Source: Xenopus tropicalis
Lineage: Eukaryota; Chordata; Amphibia; Anura; Pipidae
Assembly (NCBI RefSeq): GCF_000004195.4
Contig: NC_030683.2
Location: forward strand, 73,379,764 to 73,443,763
Direction of reading: 5' to 3'
DNA: 64,000 bases
Shown here: one piece after another, positions 45,595 to 58,900 of the stretch
How the letters are laid out: every line of letters begins with the position of its first letter
How positions within the stretch are numbered: position 1 is the first letter of the stretch
Made by a program: the position numbers and the translations under genes
The notes under the pieces: model-generated
What the model was told of the DNA's origin: nothing
What the model saw: the letters and a program-made list of their open reading frames with translations, nothing else
Database searches by the model: none

Positions 45595-46924
45595 CAGTGT
45601 CAGACTGGCTGCCTTTGTGTGCCATACACTGCCTGCCCTATGCTGCCTGTGTGTGCCATACTCTGCCTGCCCTATGCTGCCTGTGTGTGCCATTCCCTCC
45701 CTGCCCCATGCTGCCTGTGTGTGCCATACTCTGCCTGCCCTATGCTGCCTGTGTGTGCCATACACTGCCTGCCCTATGCTGCCTGTGTGTGCCATACTCT
45801 GCCTGCCCTATGCTGCCTGTGTGTACCATACTCTGCCTGCCCTATGCTGCCTGTGTGTGCCATACTCTGCCTGCCCTGCCCTGCCTGTGTGTGCCATACT
45901 CTACCTGCCCTATCCTGCCTGTGTGTGCCATACTCTACCTGCCCTATGCTGCCTGTGTTCGCCATACTCTGCCTGCCCTACCCTGCCTGTGTGTGCCATA
46001 CTCTGCCTGCCCTATGCTGCCTGTGTGTGCCATACTCTGCCTGCCCTATGCTGCCTGTGTGTGCCATACTCTGCCTGCCCTATGCTGCCTGTGTGTGCCA
46101 TACTCTGCCTGTCCTACGCTGCCTGTGTGTGCCATACTCTGCCTGCCCTACCCTGCCTGTGTGTGCCATACTCTGCTTGCCCTACCCTGCCTGTTTGTGC
46201 CATACTCTGCCTGCCCTACCCTGCCTGTGTGTGCCATACTCTACCTGACCTATCCTGCCTGTGTGTGCCATACTCTACCTGCCCTATTCTGCCTGTGTTT
46301 GCCATACTCTGCCTGCCATACCCTGCCTGTGTGTGCCATACTCTGCCTGCCCTACCCTGCCTGTGTGTGCCATACTCTGCCTGCCCTACTCTGCCTGTGT
46401 GTGCCATATTCTCCCTGCCCTATCCTGCCTGTGTGTGCCATACTCTACCTGCCCTATCCTGCCTGTGCGTGCCGTACTCTGCCTGCACTATCCTGCCTGT
46501 GTGTGCCATACTCTTTTTTGCCCTATGCTGCCTGTGTGTATGGCAGGTTTTTGCTGTACTACCACCATTAATATGGGTTTGGTCATGTGATAACATGGGT
46601 GTGGTTTTAAGTGAGTGCGGTTTAAAAAGGGGGAGTGGTCAAATGTGGCTTCCATTATCGGCCCTCCACCATGTAGGCTGGAAAAATTCCAGCCCTCGGT
46701 ACCACAGAAGTTGGACAGCACTGATTTAGCCTATTTTATGGCCATTCCCTATTTCTGTATGAGAACAAGGAAGCTTGATGGATGGAAGAATAGAGTATAG
46801 TATGTAGAGAAAGGAGACTAGGATAATAAAGAGTGTGAGGGAGGAGAGGAGGAATTAAAGTTTTGAGAGTGGGCCCATTGAACAGGGTTTACTGGTGGGC
46901 CCCTGCCATCTCAGTCCGACACTG
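45595..46924. mobile_element. hAT-type element hosting a second hAT and a minisatellite
   Basis: The ends are CAGTGTCAGACTGG and CAGTCCGACACTG, with a perfect 8-bp duplication ggtgcatt (45587-45594 and 46925-46932). Inside are the 34-bp array and the inverted end of the 32023-33055 family (46559-46723, ending agttggacagcactg). Confidence 0.85.
45612..46540. repeat. 34-bp minisatellite, long array of about 27 units
   Basis: The unit is tgccatactctgcctgccct plus a(t/c)(g/c)ctgcctgtgtg, nearly uniform 34 bp. All three forward frames stay open for 200-390 codons as Cys/Pro/Leu-rich repeats. This follows from a stop-free unit whose length is not a multiple of three, not from coding. Confidence 0.9.
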
Positions 46925-46989
46925 GGTGCATTGCAGTTGTGATGGTTGCAACTACACTGGAGTGCTGGGAAAATGAGCTGCAATGCGAA

Positions 46990-47144
46990 GCGATAGTTCA
47001 TTGCCCCCACTGTGTAATAACAAGTGACAGGGGGTAATGAAAATGGAGCACAGACTAGGGGTAGGCAAGAGAGGCTCCTGCCTGGCGCCCTCCAATCATT
47101 GTGCCCAAGGCAGCTGCCTCTTCTGCCTACCCCTAGTTCCGGCC
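46990..47144 (+). mobile_element. hAT MITE family of 10.3/18.2 kb, truncated third copy
   Basis: It matches the right half of the 10294-10570 MITE (ctaggggtaggca, cctgcctggcgccc, ctacccctagttccggccctg) and lacks its left end. Confidence 0.8.
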
Positions 47145-47696
47145 CTGCTCTGCTCCATGTGCCATGTTTTTAAATGAGGATTACTATATGGTTGTTTATT
47201 GCTGCCATTTCCAGGCTAACCTCTCAGAACTGGAATTTGAATCTGAAGTCCACCTTTTCTCTCTAAACTTATCAACTGTAACCCAACTACTTGATCTTGG
47301 AAACGGCATTCAAAAAATTGTCTAAAATTACAAACATCCTGACTGCATTGCTCTATACATGGCCATATTCAGTTTAGATTAGTTTTTCAGATCAGATCAG
47401 CACATTATTAAAAACAGTCCGAGTTTATGTTTTCCCTGTGTCTATCTGGGTTTCCTTTGGGTACTCTGTTTGTTTCCACACCTTATAAGAAAACATGCTA
47501 TATAATGAAGTAGAAGCTGAGGCCACAAAGACACACATCTGTTAAGATTAAGAGGTTACATAGCATACTTTGCTATGGTTCTGGCTGTAAATAGTCATTT
47601 CCAATTAGTTTGTACCTCATATAACCATGCACAAATCATGTATTGCTTTAGGCTGTGCATCTGACTGTCAGAGTGGCCTTGGAAATGCTGTTCCTT

Positions 47697-47900
47697 AGAG
47701 TAACTAGGCTTGCCACCTGTCCAGTTTTGACCCGGACAGCACTGGAAAACCAGACCAGACTCACTGGTCGCTCACCGTGTTATAGCCCTGCCCCTGTGAT
47801 GTCACTGCCCCGCCTCTTCTCCACCCTGTGGCGTCACCACACGCCCCCTGTGACATCACCGCCTACCCGCAAAAAGAGCAACCAGAGGTGGCTGCTTTGT
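47697..47900 (+). repeat. Frog repeat (gcttgccacctgtccagtttt)
   Basis: It begins ggcttgccacctgtcc and contains three gtgatgtcac/gtgacatcac segments. Boundaries are approximate. Confidence 0.45.
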
Positions 47901-48170
47901 ACTCCTGGAAAGTAAGCTGCAAAACAGACAAGACAGGTGCAGAACAAAAATTTGGGAGATTTGTCACCAGCAGTAGTGCAGATTTTCCATGGGCCACAAA
48001 TGCCCTTACATTTAAATCCCTGAGATATATTTCCATAGGAGAGTAATATATCAGTAAAACAAAGAATCTTTAGGCACAATGTCATTTTATTGTTCCCACA
48101 CAGACACTGGTCTCTGCTAGTTATTTTTGAGTGGAGAGACCTTCCATTTATCCCAACAATGCAGCAATTA

Positions 48171-48482
48171 CAGAGCTCTCAACCCCCCTATTTCTTCAGG
48201 ATTTACCTGATTTTGGTGGCTCTCCCCTGGTCCCCCGTCCCCTAGCAGCATTCTCATGATTTTTCCGAATTCTTCTGAAATCCTGCAATCCTGGTGCGCA
48301 TGCGCAATAAGCGGTCAGTGATGTCATTTAATACATTTTTCGGCTTCAGTGGGGATTTTGTGCATACATCTGATGTCACTTCTGGGTATCGAGAAAAAAT
48401 TTTGCCCACGCCAGTGAAATTTTTTCTCTACATGCACGCCGCATTCCCCTGGCCACTAATGCTTATAGGTTGACAGCTCTGC
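48171..48482. mobile_element. hAT-like MITE with CAGAGCT(C/G)TCAACC ends
   Basis: The left end is cagagctctcaacccc; the right end, reverse-complemented, is cagagctgtcaacc. I could not find a clean 8-bp duplication. Confidence 0.5.
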
Positions 48483-48555
48483 TATGACAGCATTAGCCAG
48501 CACTGTATGAGGAGGGGCTGGGGTTGAGTTGCACGTGGACGTTATACTTCCTGCC

Positions 48556-48710
48556 CAGGCCTGGACTGGCAATCTGTGCATTCTGGCAAATGCCAAAGGG
48601 GCTGCTGTGAGATGCCATAGACAGTCACTATTTAGTGGGCTGGTGGGGGTATATGGGCCTCCGTGTACTTGAAAATACAGGGCTTTATCTTCAGTTCCAG
48701 TCCAGGCCTG
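48556..48710. mobile_element. hAT MITE with CAGGCCTGGACTGG ends
   Basis: 155 bp with perfectly inverted ends CAGGCCTGGACTGG and CCAGTCCAGGCCTG. The flanking 8-mers, ttcctgcc and ctcctgcc, differ at one base. Confidence 0.8.
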
Positions 48711-48879
48711 CTCCTGCCCCATAACTTGGCACACATTCAGATGCACTTAAGGGTGCAGGCTGTTACAGGTCCACGCCCTTACAAAACAGAACTGTGCACA
48801 TGCCATAGTATAGGAGCTGCTGTGTTGTACCCATGCAGATACAGTTCAACACTGCAGAAATTCCATCTTAGTTTGTGTC

Positions 48880-49740
48880 ACTTGGTTGATAACCATTCAC
48901 TCTGAGAAGAGGAGGTCCCACAAAGTGCCTGGCTTTGGAGACAAAAAAAAAACCCATGGCTTGGGCCACCAGGTTATAAAGGTCCACTGCTGCAGTGCCA
49001 GCCAGAAAGCCAGATCCAGCAAAACAAAAAGCAGCAGAGAAGTGAATGATCTGCTGGTAACCAGAGAGGCTGCAGAGTGCTCAGTTTGGGACAGTCACAG
49101 CTTTGAGCTCCAGCATAAAGGGAAAGAGAGTGTTCTGCATATTGTTCAACTGCCTGTGGGTGCCTGTTATCATCCTTGTGTGTCCCCTGTGCGAGAACAG
49201 GTGTTTCTCATGAGCCTGCTACATGGGAGCAACTGCTTATCCAAAGGGAGAGGGACTTTGGGGCAGGTAGCGCTACCTGGGGGAAATACAGAGCTCTTTG
49301 GGAGGGGGCTGAACTGAGCAAATCTGCCTTTGTCCATCTGAAACAGTGTGGGACTGTGGCACTTTGAGAGACTGTACCCGCATGGTTTAAAACTCTTGCA
49401 TTTAATGGTTATTTGCTTATTTCATCTTTTATATAAAATGTATCTTTTTCTGCAAAACTGTTTGATTTATTTTCCTAGTGGAATTCTCCTGAGGTGTGGA
49501 GGCACTGCACTGTAAACCCCAATTTCCCTGTATCTTCCAGGCAAAGGGAATTCAGTCTACTGACTACAGGTCACCACAAAAAGAGTGAGTGGTATCCACA
49601 TCTACAAGGGCGTGCCAAGAAAGGGTTACACTAATATTTTCCAGTGTTCAAAACATGTATTTTAGCTTTGGTTTATAACAGAACAAAAGTCAAAAGAGCC
49701 AAATGGGTCCATTGTAAGGCGACAACAAAAAAAGCAACGG
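48880..49740. other. Unclassified, possibly retroelement-derived DNA
   Basis: Open frames at 48886-49317 (+) and 49176-49367 (+) have no recognised domain. The stretch near 49440-49620 has retroelement-like texture but no paired LTR was found. Confidence 0.3.
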
Positions 49741-49905
49741 CGAGACGTCACGTAGGTAACCTTTAAACCCGCCCTTGCGTTGGAAGGACCGGGCTGCGGC
49801 CGCAGCTGATGGTTGATTGGCCTTCAAGTTACTTATCAAGTTCGGTGGGCGTGGTCTTGCTCTGCTCTGTTGGCGTTGAAGTGTGAGGCTGAAGGCGAGG
49901 GAGTG
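49741..49905 (+). promoter_or_regulatory. GC-rich promoter and 5' UTR of the giant-intron gene
   Basis: TATA-less and locally CpG-rich, with gacgtcacgtag (CRE/E-box-like, 49744-49755), an inverted CCAAT box (gattgg, about 49816) and gggcgtgg (about 49847). The first coding ATG follows at 49906. Confidence 0.6.
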
Positions 49906-52900
49906 ATGGCTTCTACAAATCTACCTCGCTTTTGGCGAAACGCATCCCAAGCGGAATTGTTGGACTTTCAAAATAATAATGTGGTTCCGGAGAAAATGCG
50001 GGTAGGCCAAAGGGACACAAAGTTTTTGAGTTAAAAGGTTGGGTCGCTTTAGTTTCGTGGCCACCATTTTGTAGTTACTTTAGTTTAGCGTCTTATTGCA
50101 ATGGGTGTTGAGGGTCTATGAAATAATTCAGCGTGAAAGGATTGTCGGTGGCTATAGACGCCAGGCAAGGACAAGGTTCAAAATCCAAATTCGGATTGTA
50201 GGGGTGTCGTTTACATTGTAGGTTATAGGTTGGGTAATCTCACTACGCAGCGCGGTAACCTCGGTGCCCTTTCTCCTCTGGCGTCAAAAAAATCGCCCTT
50301 GCTCTAATGTCTTTTGCTAATTGTAGCAGATCATTTTGGGCCTAGTGCTCATGTGTAAATGAATGTTAACGTTTAAAAGAGCTATTTGCTTGTTTATAAG
50401 TTATTTATACCTGGATCCACTGCTAGATTTGGCACCCGGTAGTAGGTGCGTAGGCACTTGTGGGATCAGCTCCAGTATACAGTACATACTGTGGCATTCC
50501 TACCTATCATATAATCACCTACCTGAAGGACAACACCAGGTGGACAGCACTGATATAACTCGGCTACCTCTAATTTCAATGTCCATTTTAAGTTTATATA
50601 TTTTTATATTTATATTATTTTATACCCCTTATTCCTAATGCCATTCTGAAATTTGTGTGTACAGAAAATCCACCTGACTTTTAATGGGCTAATTAGAGGA
50701 AACATGCACAGACATTGATTGAATTCTGCTTAAAGGCTTCATGGCCTTCATTGTGTAACATTATCTTAATTAAATCTGGCTCTTAAAAAGCACCTAATAT
50801 GATGGAGGAATGCACAGAATTGGCTAAATCTGGACCTTAGTATGGATATTCACATTTGAGAACAGAAGAAAATCACATCTGTGGACAAAAAAAGTTTAAT
50901 TGTTGAGTTTCTAAATTGTGCAACCATAGGGGTTTGAATTTGGTTTGATTAAAGGAACAGTAACACCAAAAAATGAAAGTGTTTTAAAGTAATTAAAATA
51001 TAATGTACAGTTGCCCTGCGCTGGTAAAACTGGTAAGTTTGCAACAGAAATGCTACTATAGTTTATATAAATGAGCTGCTATGTTAAAGGAACAGTAACA
51101 CCAAAAAATGAAAGTGTATAAAAGTAACTAAAATATAATGTGCTGCTGCCCTGCACTGGTAAAAGTTGTGTGTTTACTTTAGAAAGTCTACTATAATTTA
51201 TATAAATAAGCTGCTATGTAGCCATGGAGGCAGCCATTCAAAGGAGAAAAGGCACAGGCACATAGCAGATAACAGATAAAACACTATTGTATTCTACAGA
51301 ACTTATCTTTTATCTGCTATGTAACCTGTGCCTTTTCTCCTTTTTTCCAGCTTGAATGGCTGCCCCCATGGCTACACAGCAGCATATTATATAAATTATA
51401 GTAGTGTTACTGTAGCAAACACACCAGTTTTACCAGTGCAGGGCAACAGTGCATTACATTTTTATTATTTTAAAGCTCTTTCATTTTTTGGTGTTACTGT
51501 TCCTTTAACACGGGGGCAGCCATTGAAGCTGGGAAAAAGGAGAAAAGGCACAGGCACATAGCAGATAACAGATAAGCTTTGTAGAATATAATGGGGTTTT
51601 ATCTGTTATCTGCTAAGTAACCTGTGCCTTTTCTCCTGTAAATGGCTGCCCCCGTGGCTACACAGAAGCTTTATTATATGAACTATAGTAGTCTTTCTGA
51701 GACAAACACACCAGTTGTACCAGTACAGGGCAGCATTACATTATTATATAGTAATTACTTTTATACACTTTAATTTTTTGGTGTTACAGATATGTGGACA
51801 GCAGGCAATGCCCTGGTCCACATATCTCCGTTAAAGGAGAAGGAAAGTCATTTTGGCTTTTTACAGGCAATAGATTCACCACATTAGTGCCACCTAGAAC
51901 AATATATTCTGCAGAAAGCATTGCCATACCTGAGTAAAGAGCTCTAGAAACTTTCTCTGTTTGCTTAAGACAGCAGCTGCCATTTTAAATAGCTTCCTGT
52001 TTGCAGTTTAGCCCTTATAGCTCAGATCACACATTCCTTAGGCAGGGGGGAGCAGGAGAGAACTGTGCAGACTCGGGCCACGGGAATTAAGGATTTTTCT
52101 GAGAGGAAGTCAGACACCCGAACAACATGTTTACAAAAAAAGAGACAAGAAATCCTGTGTCTTTTGATTTACATATACCTTTCTGATAAAGCTTACTTAG
52201 TTTTTACCTTTCCTTCTCCTTTAAAGGGGTGTTCACCTTTACGTTTACTTTTAGTATGTTACAGAATGGCCAATTATAAGCAACTTTTCAATTGGTCTTC
52301 ATTTTTTGTAGTTTTTAAATTATTTGCCTTCCGCCTTTTTCCAGTTTTCAAATGGTGGTCACTAACTACTTGGCAGCCAAAAACTGTTGCTCTGTGAGGT
52401 TAAAATTGAATTGTTATAGTTACTTTTTAATACTTATCTTTATATTCCGACCCTTTCCTCTTCATATTCCAGTGTCTCATTCAAGTCACTACCTGGTTGC
52501 TAAGAAATTGAACCCTAGCAACCAGATAACTGCTGCAATTCCAAACTGTAGAGTTGCTGAATAAAAAGTGAAATAAAATAACCATAGAAAATGTAGGCCA
52601 ATTGCAAGTTGTCTTAGAATATTACTCTTTACATCATACTAAAAGTTAACTTAAAGGAGACATATACAATAAATTTTCACTTTATCTTAAAAAGCAGCTA
52701 ACACAGAAAAATTGAATACAATAAAGTTTATTTTCTACTTACTCTTCAAGAAGGCTGTTAAATCCCTGCTGAAACACTGCAGCCCCTCCCATCCACAGGG
52801 CTTCCTGCCAGAAGCATGTCTCTATCTTCAGCTCGGGCCGCCGGCCCTAGCTTCTTTCCCATAGACACGCTGCAGCCAATGAGAGAGGAGTGGGCGTGAG

Positions 52901-55900
52901 ATGTGGGCGGGGACTTTGGTGATGTCATTTCCCCGCCCACGTCAGTCACGCTGGGGTCCTTCTCTCTTGTTCTGCTCCCAGCCCTCCTGAAAAGCTGTTC
53001 ACTTGGCTGGCAGCGTCTGTGACTCGATCCTTGTAAGTAAGCCTCTTCACTCTCTTTATTGAAAAATAATATTTTGCCAAAAAAAACGTTTTTCATACTA
53101 AAGGAGTCTATTCTATAGACTGTACCTAATGAAAAGAAATGTGTTTGTTTTTACATGCAATTCCCTGCAACTTGTACTTTGACACCTAAACTGTTTTTTT
53201 TTTGGTATTTTCCTCTGCAACAACTCCCTGCAACTTGTACTTTGATACCTAAACTGGGTTTTTTTTGTATTTTCTCCTGCAACAACTCCCTGCAACTTGT
53301 ACTTTGATACCTAAACTGGTTTTTTTTTTGTATTTTCTCCTGCAACAACTCCCTGCAACTTGTACTTTGATACCTAAACTGGGTTTTTTTGGTATTTTCT
53401 CCTGCAACAACTCCCTGCAACTTGTACTTTGATACCTAAACTGGGTTTTTTTTTGTATTTTCTCCTGCAACAACTCCCTGCAACTTGTACTTTGATACCT
53501 AAACTGGGTTTTTTTTGGTATTTTCCCCTGCAACAACTCCCTGCAACTTGTACTTTGATACCTAAACTGGGGTTTTTTTTGTATTTTCTCCTGCAACAAC
53601 TCCCTGCAACTTGTATTTTGATACCTAAACTGGGTTTTTTTTGTATTTTCTCCTGCAACAACTCCCTGCAACTTGTACTTTGATACCTAAACTGGGTTTT
53701 TTTTGTATTTTCTCCTGCAACAACTCCCTGCAACTTGTACTTTGATACCTAAACTGGGTTTTTTTTTGTATTTTCTCCTGCAACAACTCCCTGCAACTTG
53801 TACTTTGATACCTAAACTGGGTTTTTTTGGTATTTTCCCCTGCAACAACTCCCTGCAACTTGTACTTTGATACCTAAACTGGGTTTTTTTGTATTTTCTC
53901 CTGCAACAACTCCCTGCAACTTGTACTTTGACACCTAAACTGGGTTTTTTTTGTATTTTCTCCTGCAACAACTCCCTGCAACTTGTACTTTGACACCTAA
54001 ACTGGCCGTTTTTTGGTATTTTCTCCTGCAACAACTCCCTGCAACTTGTACTTTGATACCTAAACTGGCCGTTTTTTGGTATTTTCCCCTGCAACAACTC
54101 CCTGCAACTTGTACTTTGACACCTAAACTGGCCGTTTTTTGGTATTTTCCCCTGCAACAACTCCCTGCAACTTGTACTTTGACACCTAAACTGGCTGTTT
54201 TTTGGTATTTTCTCCTGCAACAACTCCCTGCAACTTGTACTTTGATACCTAAACTGGGTTTTTTTTTGTATTTTCTCCTGCAACAACTCCCTGCAACTTG
54301 TACTTTGACACCTAAACTGGCCGTTTTTTGGTATTTTCCCCTGCAACAACTCCCTGCAACTTGTACTTTGACACCTAAACTGGCCGTTTTTTGGTATTTT
54401 CCCCTGCAACAACTCCCTGCAACTTGTACTTTGACACCTAAACTGGCTGTTTTTTGGTATTTTCTCCTGCAACAACTCCCTGCAACTTGTACTTTGACAC
54501 CTAAACTGGCTGTTTTTTGGTATTTTCCCCTGCAACAACTCCCTGCAACTTGTACTTTGACACCTAAACTGGCTGTTTTTTGGTATTTTCTCCTGCAACA
54601 ACTCCCTGCAACTTGTACTTTGATACCTAAACTGGCTGTTTTTTGGTATTTTCTCCTGCAACAACTCCCTGCAACTTGTACTTTGACACCTAAACTGGCT
54701 GTTTTTTGGTATTTTCTCCTGCAACAACTCCCTGCAACTTGTACTTTGATACCTAAACTGGCTGTTTTTTGGTATTTTCTCCTGCAACAACTCCCTGCAA
54801 CTTGTACTTTGATACCTAAACTGGTTTTTTTTGGTATTTTCTCCTGCAACAACTCCCTGCAACTTGTACTTTGACACCTAAACTGGGTTTTTTTTTTTGT
54901 ATTTTCTCCTGCAACAACTCCCTGCAACTTGTACTTTGACACCTAAACTGGCTGTTTTTTGGTATTTTCTCCTGCAACAACTCCCTGCAACTTGTACTTT
55001 GATACCTAAACTGGCTGTTTTTTGGTATTTTCTCCTGCAACAACTCCCTGCAACTTGTACTTTGATACCTAAACTGGGTTTTTTTTGTATTTTCTCCTGC
55101 AACAACTCCCTGCAACTTGTACTTTGACACCTAAACTGGCCGTTTTTTGGTATTTTCTCCTGCAACAACTCCCTGCAACTTGTACTTTGACACCTAAACT
55201 GGCCGTTTTTTGGTATTTTCTCCTGCAACAACTCCCTGCAACTTGTACTTTGATACCTAAACTGGCAGTTTTTTGGTATTTTCTCCTGCAACAACTCCCT
55301 GCAACTTGTAAAGATCAGGCAGCAGCACAGGACAGCTATGTGCAGACTGGTAACAGATACACAGGCAGGGAGGTGGGAGGGGTTTCCCTGCTACAGCAGA
55401 GTTCAGCCTGTCAGTCAGTGCTGTGACCATTTCCTGTGGGAGAATGAAGAGACACTCCCATCTCTCATTTCAGTTTAGCTTCAGAGGAGTGAAGATCTCT
55501 CTGCAGCTCTGATATAAAAACGATTTTAGCAGGTAAAATGCATTCAAATCGTTTTTTTTCTGCAAGATTACATAGATTGAAGAAAGATGAATCATATAAC
55601 TGAATATGAAGGTGATATGAAATGTCTCCTTTAAAGGGAAAGGCTTTCTTTTTTTAACATAATGGAGATTATGGGAGAATTTCTTTGCTTTGTTTGCAAA
55701 CAAGTGTTTGTATCAGAAATACCTTTAACGCTGTGATTGTTACTTAATGCTCATTTACTATTACACAAGGATTTGCTTGTGCGTTCCTCTTTGTTGGATC
55801 TTTCAGTTTGTGTTCCACCTGCATTTGGCACTTTCCTGAGCACAGTGATTACTGTGTGGTGTAAAGCATAAAAAGTCCAGTGCAGTGGAACTCACTAGCA

Positions 55901-58900
55901 AATGCATGTCTGTAAGAGCCCCCTAGAAACCCACAGTCCACAGCCTAGTAATGTAAGTGTGAAATACATTTAATGGGGAAAATATACCCTCATTTTTGAC
56001 ATGGGCTTTAGTGTCATGTAGGTCAGTAATAATGGCTTAAAGAGATACTGACACCAGAAATGAAACTTTTTTTTTTATTTATCATAACATTGTCTTTGCA
56101 TGCTATTTAAAATGTTGCCTTTATCCCTTTTAACTGCCAGATGATTAGGTCAAAGCAGAACTTTTATTTCCATACCGTTTTTGAACATTTTGCACTCTTT
56201 CACTTTAGGAGCCTTTCCTAGAGGGTACTTTTAGTTTAACTGGGAAAATAATGAATTTTTTTTTTTTTTTTTTTTTTGGGGACAACCTAAGCTTTCAAAA
56301 TATGCTAGAATTTTTGTTTACTTCTACTTCTGTAACAAGATATAGGCTTCTAAATGTCTAAAAAATGAAGAGAAAATTTCCATAACATAAACACATATAT
56401 CGGAAAAAAATTATTTTATGCACGAAAATACAACTGATTTGGAAAGTTCAATGTCTCTTGAATGCGCCAGTACCAAATATGTATAGTTTTATGGAGATTT
56501 CTCACTTGTCAAAAAGTGCCAGCAGTACACTACTAACTTTCCAAAGCACTGCTCCAGAAAACTCCATTCTTTAGATTTCAAGGCCAAATATTCAATTTAG
56601 AGTAGGTTTAACTGTCTTTCTATTATGAAATTACCAAGTTGCAGTGCTTTCCTAAATGTACCAGTTTTTATAAAAATTTGTGAAAATCATTTCCACTCTT
56701 ATCTCCCACATATCATTAGGTAGCCAGATAAGCCATCCTAAATATGAATGCCTGGGGTCCACTTAACAGTTTGATGCCCGATGTGCATAGGTTTACCTAA
56801 TATGTGGCATGTAGGGACCCCAAGGTGAAGATATCTCATACAATCTATCATATCTGTCATTTCAGCTATTGTAAAATCAACACACTTACTGCATTTTATG
56901 TGGGTAAAGCTATAAAAAAGTACATTCACCCCAGAAAACCATATATTTTTAGAAAGAAAACATTCCCCCAAATCTAAAATTGGTAATCACATCTTTCTAC
57001 TTCAAAATACCAAGTTGCAAAGCTTTCCTAAAATTGGCAATTTTGACGAAATCACCTCAAAACTTGCACCATCTTTTCTCACAGGTCATTAGGTAACCAT
57101 ATAAAACACCCTAAATATAATCACCAGAGGTCTACTGAACAGTTTGATGTCCAATATACATAGCTTTATCAAAGTAAATGGCACTTACAGACCCCAAAAT
57201 ATACCTTTTGAACACTATTTTCATGGCTTACATTTACCTAATTCATAAACACACGGCAGTTTTGTGTGTGGTGAAAGAGGCAAAAATATAGGGTGAATAC
57301 CATATTTTTTTGGAAAGTACACATTCAGACAAATCAAACATGGGCAAAGACACCTTTCTACACCAAAGTACCGAACTGCAAAGCTTTCCTAAAGTTAGCG
57401 TTTTTTTTGTCATTTCTGAAAGTCACCTAAAATTTGCTGTTTTTATCTCACAATTTTTGATATACAATGGAAAATCTCCCCAAATATGAATGCCGGAGAT
57501 CTACAGAACAGTTTAATGCCTAATATGCATAGATATACCAAAATATGTGCTTATGTACAGGCCCCAAATAAAAGTAGTGCATATGAATTTTTTCACCTGC
57601 CAACTCGGCTTCTGCAAACAAAGCCCCCGACTGTATATTATGTGCCGTAAGACAGAGGTCCCCAACCTTTTTTGTGCCATGGACCGGTTACTAACAGGAA
57701 AATTTTTCCACGGACCGGACCTAATGGGGGGGGGGGGGGGGGGGGCTGTAGTGCGGATGTGTGTACGGCGCGTTCAATCGCGTCTCTGTGTGGCGCATTC
57801 GTTTTATGTTTTCACTTGCACGGCGCGTGCCCCGTGTGCCACAGCCCTTAAAGGGGAACTATCATGAAAATCAGATTCTCTAAATAGATGGATATGATGA
57901 AAATAATATTCTAAAGTGTATTTGTTTAACAAAAATGCTTTATTTTCCCAATAAGATGATTAACATTGCATACAGTAAGGATCTTGTCTCAGAGAGCCAG
58001 TTCAAGTCATAGATGAATGGGAGTGGCAACACTTGCTGTGATGTCACAAAACCAGTAGCAATGTCCCTCCCTCCTCTATGCTGAAGGCAAAGTATGCTTC
58101 CAACAGCTGCATGCACTGAAACCTCCTAACTAAAGGTGGCCATACACAGCAGATTTAAGCTGCTGATTCGGGTCCTTCAGACCGATTTGGCAGCTTATCT
58201 GCCTATGTACAGCACCCCTGATGGACCTATCCGAGCAATATCTGGCCTAAAATTGGTGTAGAGTAGGCTTGATTTTCCTGATGGATCGTGGACCACATTG
58301 GCTTGTTGATGCGGTCCGACAACCTGTATACCTGTTTTTAATTTTATCATTTGGCCCTAGGGCCAAGCAATCAAATTACCCCAATATTGCCACCTTAGGT
58401 GGGCATATTGGGAGAAGAATGGAAAAATATCTGCTTGTTTGGCGAGCTTGAAATGGTACGCTATATAAATGCTGAAAAACTGCACTCAACAGCGCTCACG
58501 GTTTGTTGCCTTTGAGAAGGGGCAACAGGTAGTGACCAAACACCTAGGCTAAATTGACTAGCAATAAAACCTTTTCTTTGTCCTGTTGGATGCTAAGTGC
58601 ATCAATTTGCCTGGCTACATGTGAAACTAAATTTACAGAAGCGCAGCACAGTGTGTAATTATTACAGGTATGGGATCTGTTATCTGGAAACCCATTATCC
58701 AGAAAGCTCTGAATTATGGGAAGGTCATCTCCCATAGATTCCAGCTAATAATTCTAATTTTTTATAACAATTTCCTCTGTATTGGAGGCAAAACAATCCT
58801 ATTGGGTTTATTTAATGTTCAAATTATTTTTAGTAGATTTAAGGTATGGAGATCCAAGTTATGGAAAACCCCAGCTCCCAGCATTCTGGATAACAGGTCC

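Noticed and set aside
45550..46729. Long overlapping Cys/Pro/Leu-rich open frames of 230-390 codons
   Set aside because: They are three-frame readings of a 34-bp stop-free minisatellite inside a hAT element; no start context, introns or domains.
47215..47324. Possible terminal exon: tttccag acceptor followed by a 36-codon frame (ANLSELEFESEVHLF...)
   Set aside because: No upstream partner exon in phase was found and the BRICHOS gene already ends at 40562; without transcript evidence it stays a chance frame.
53687..54942. Open frames of 335-396 codons on the minus strand and 307 codons on the plus strand
   Set aside because: The 63-bp repeat unit is a multiple of three and lacks stops in several frames; both strands being open marks it as an array artefact.
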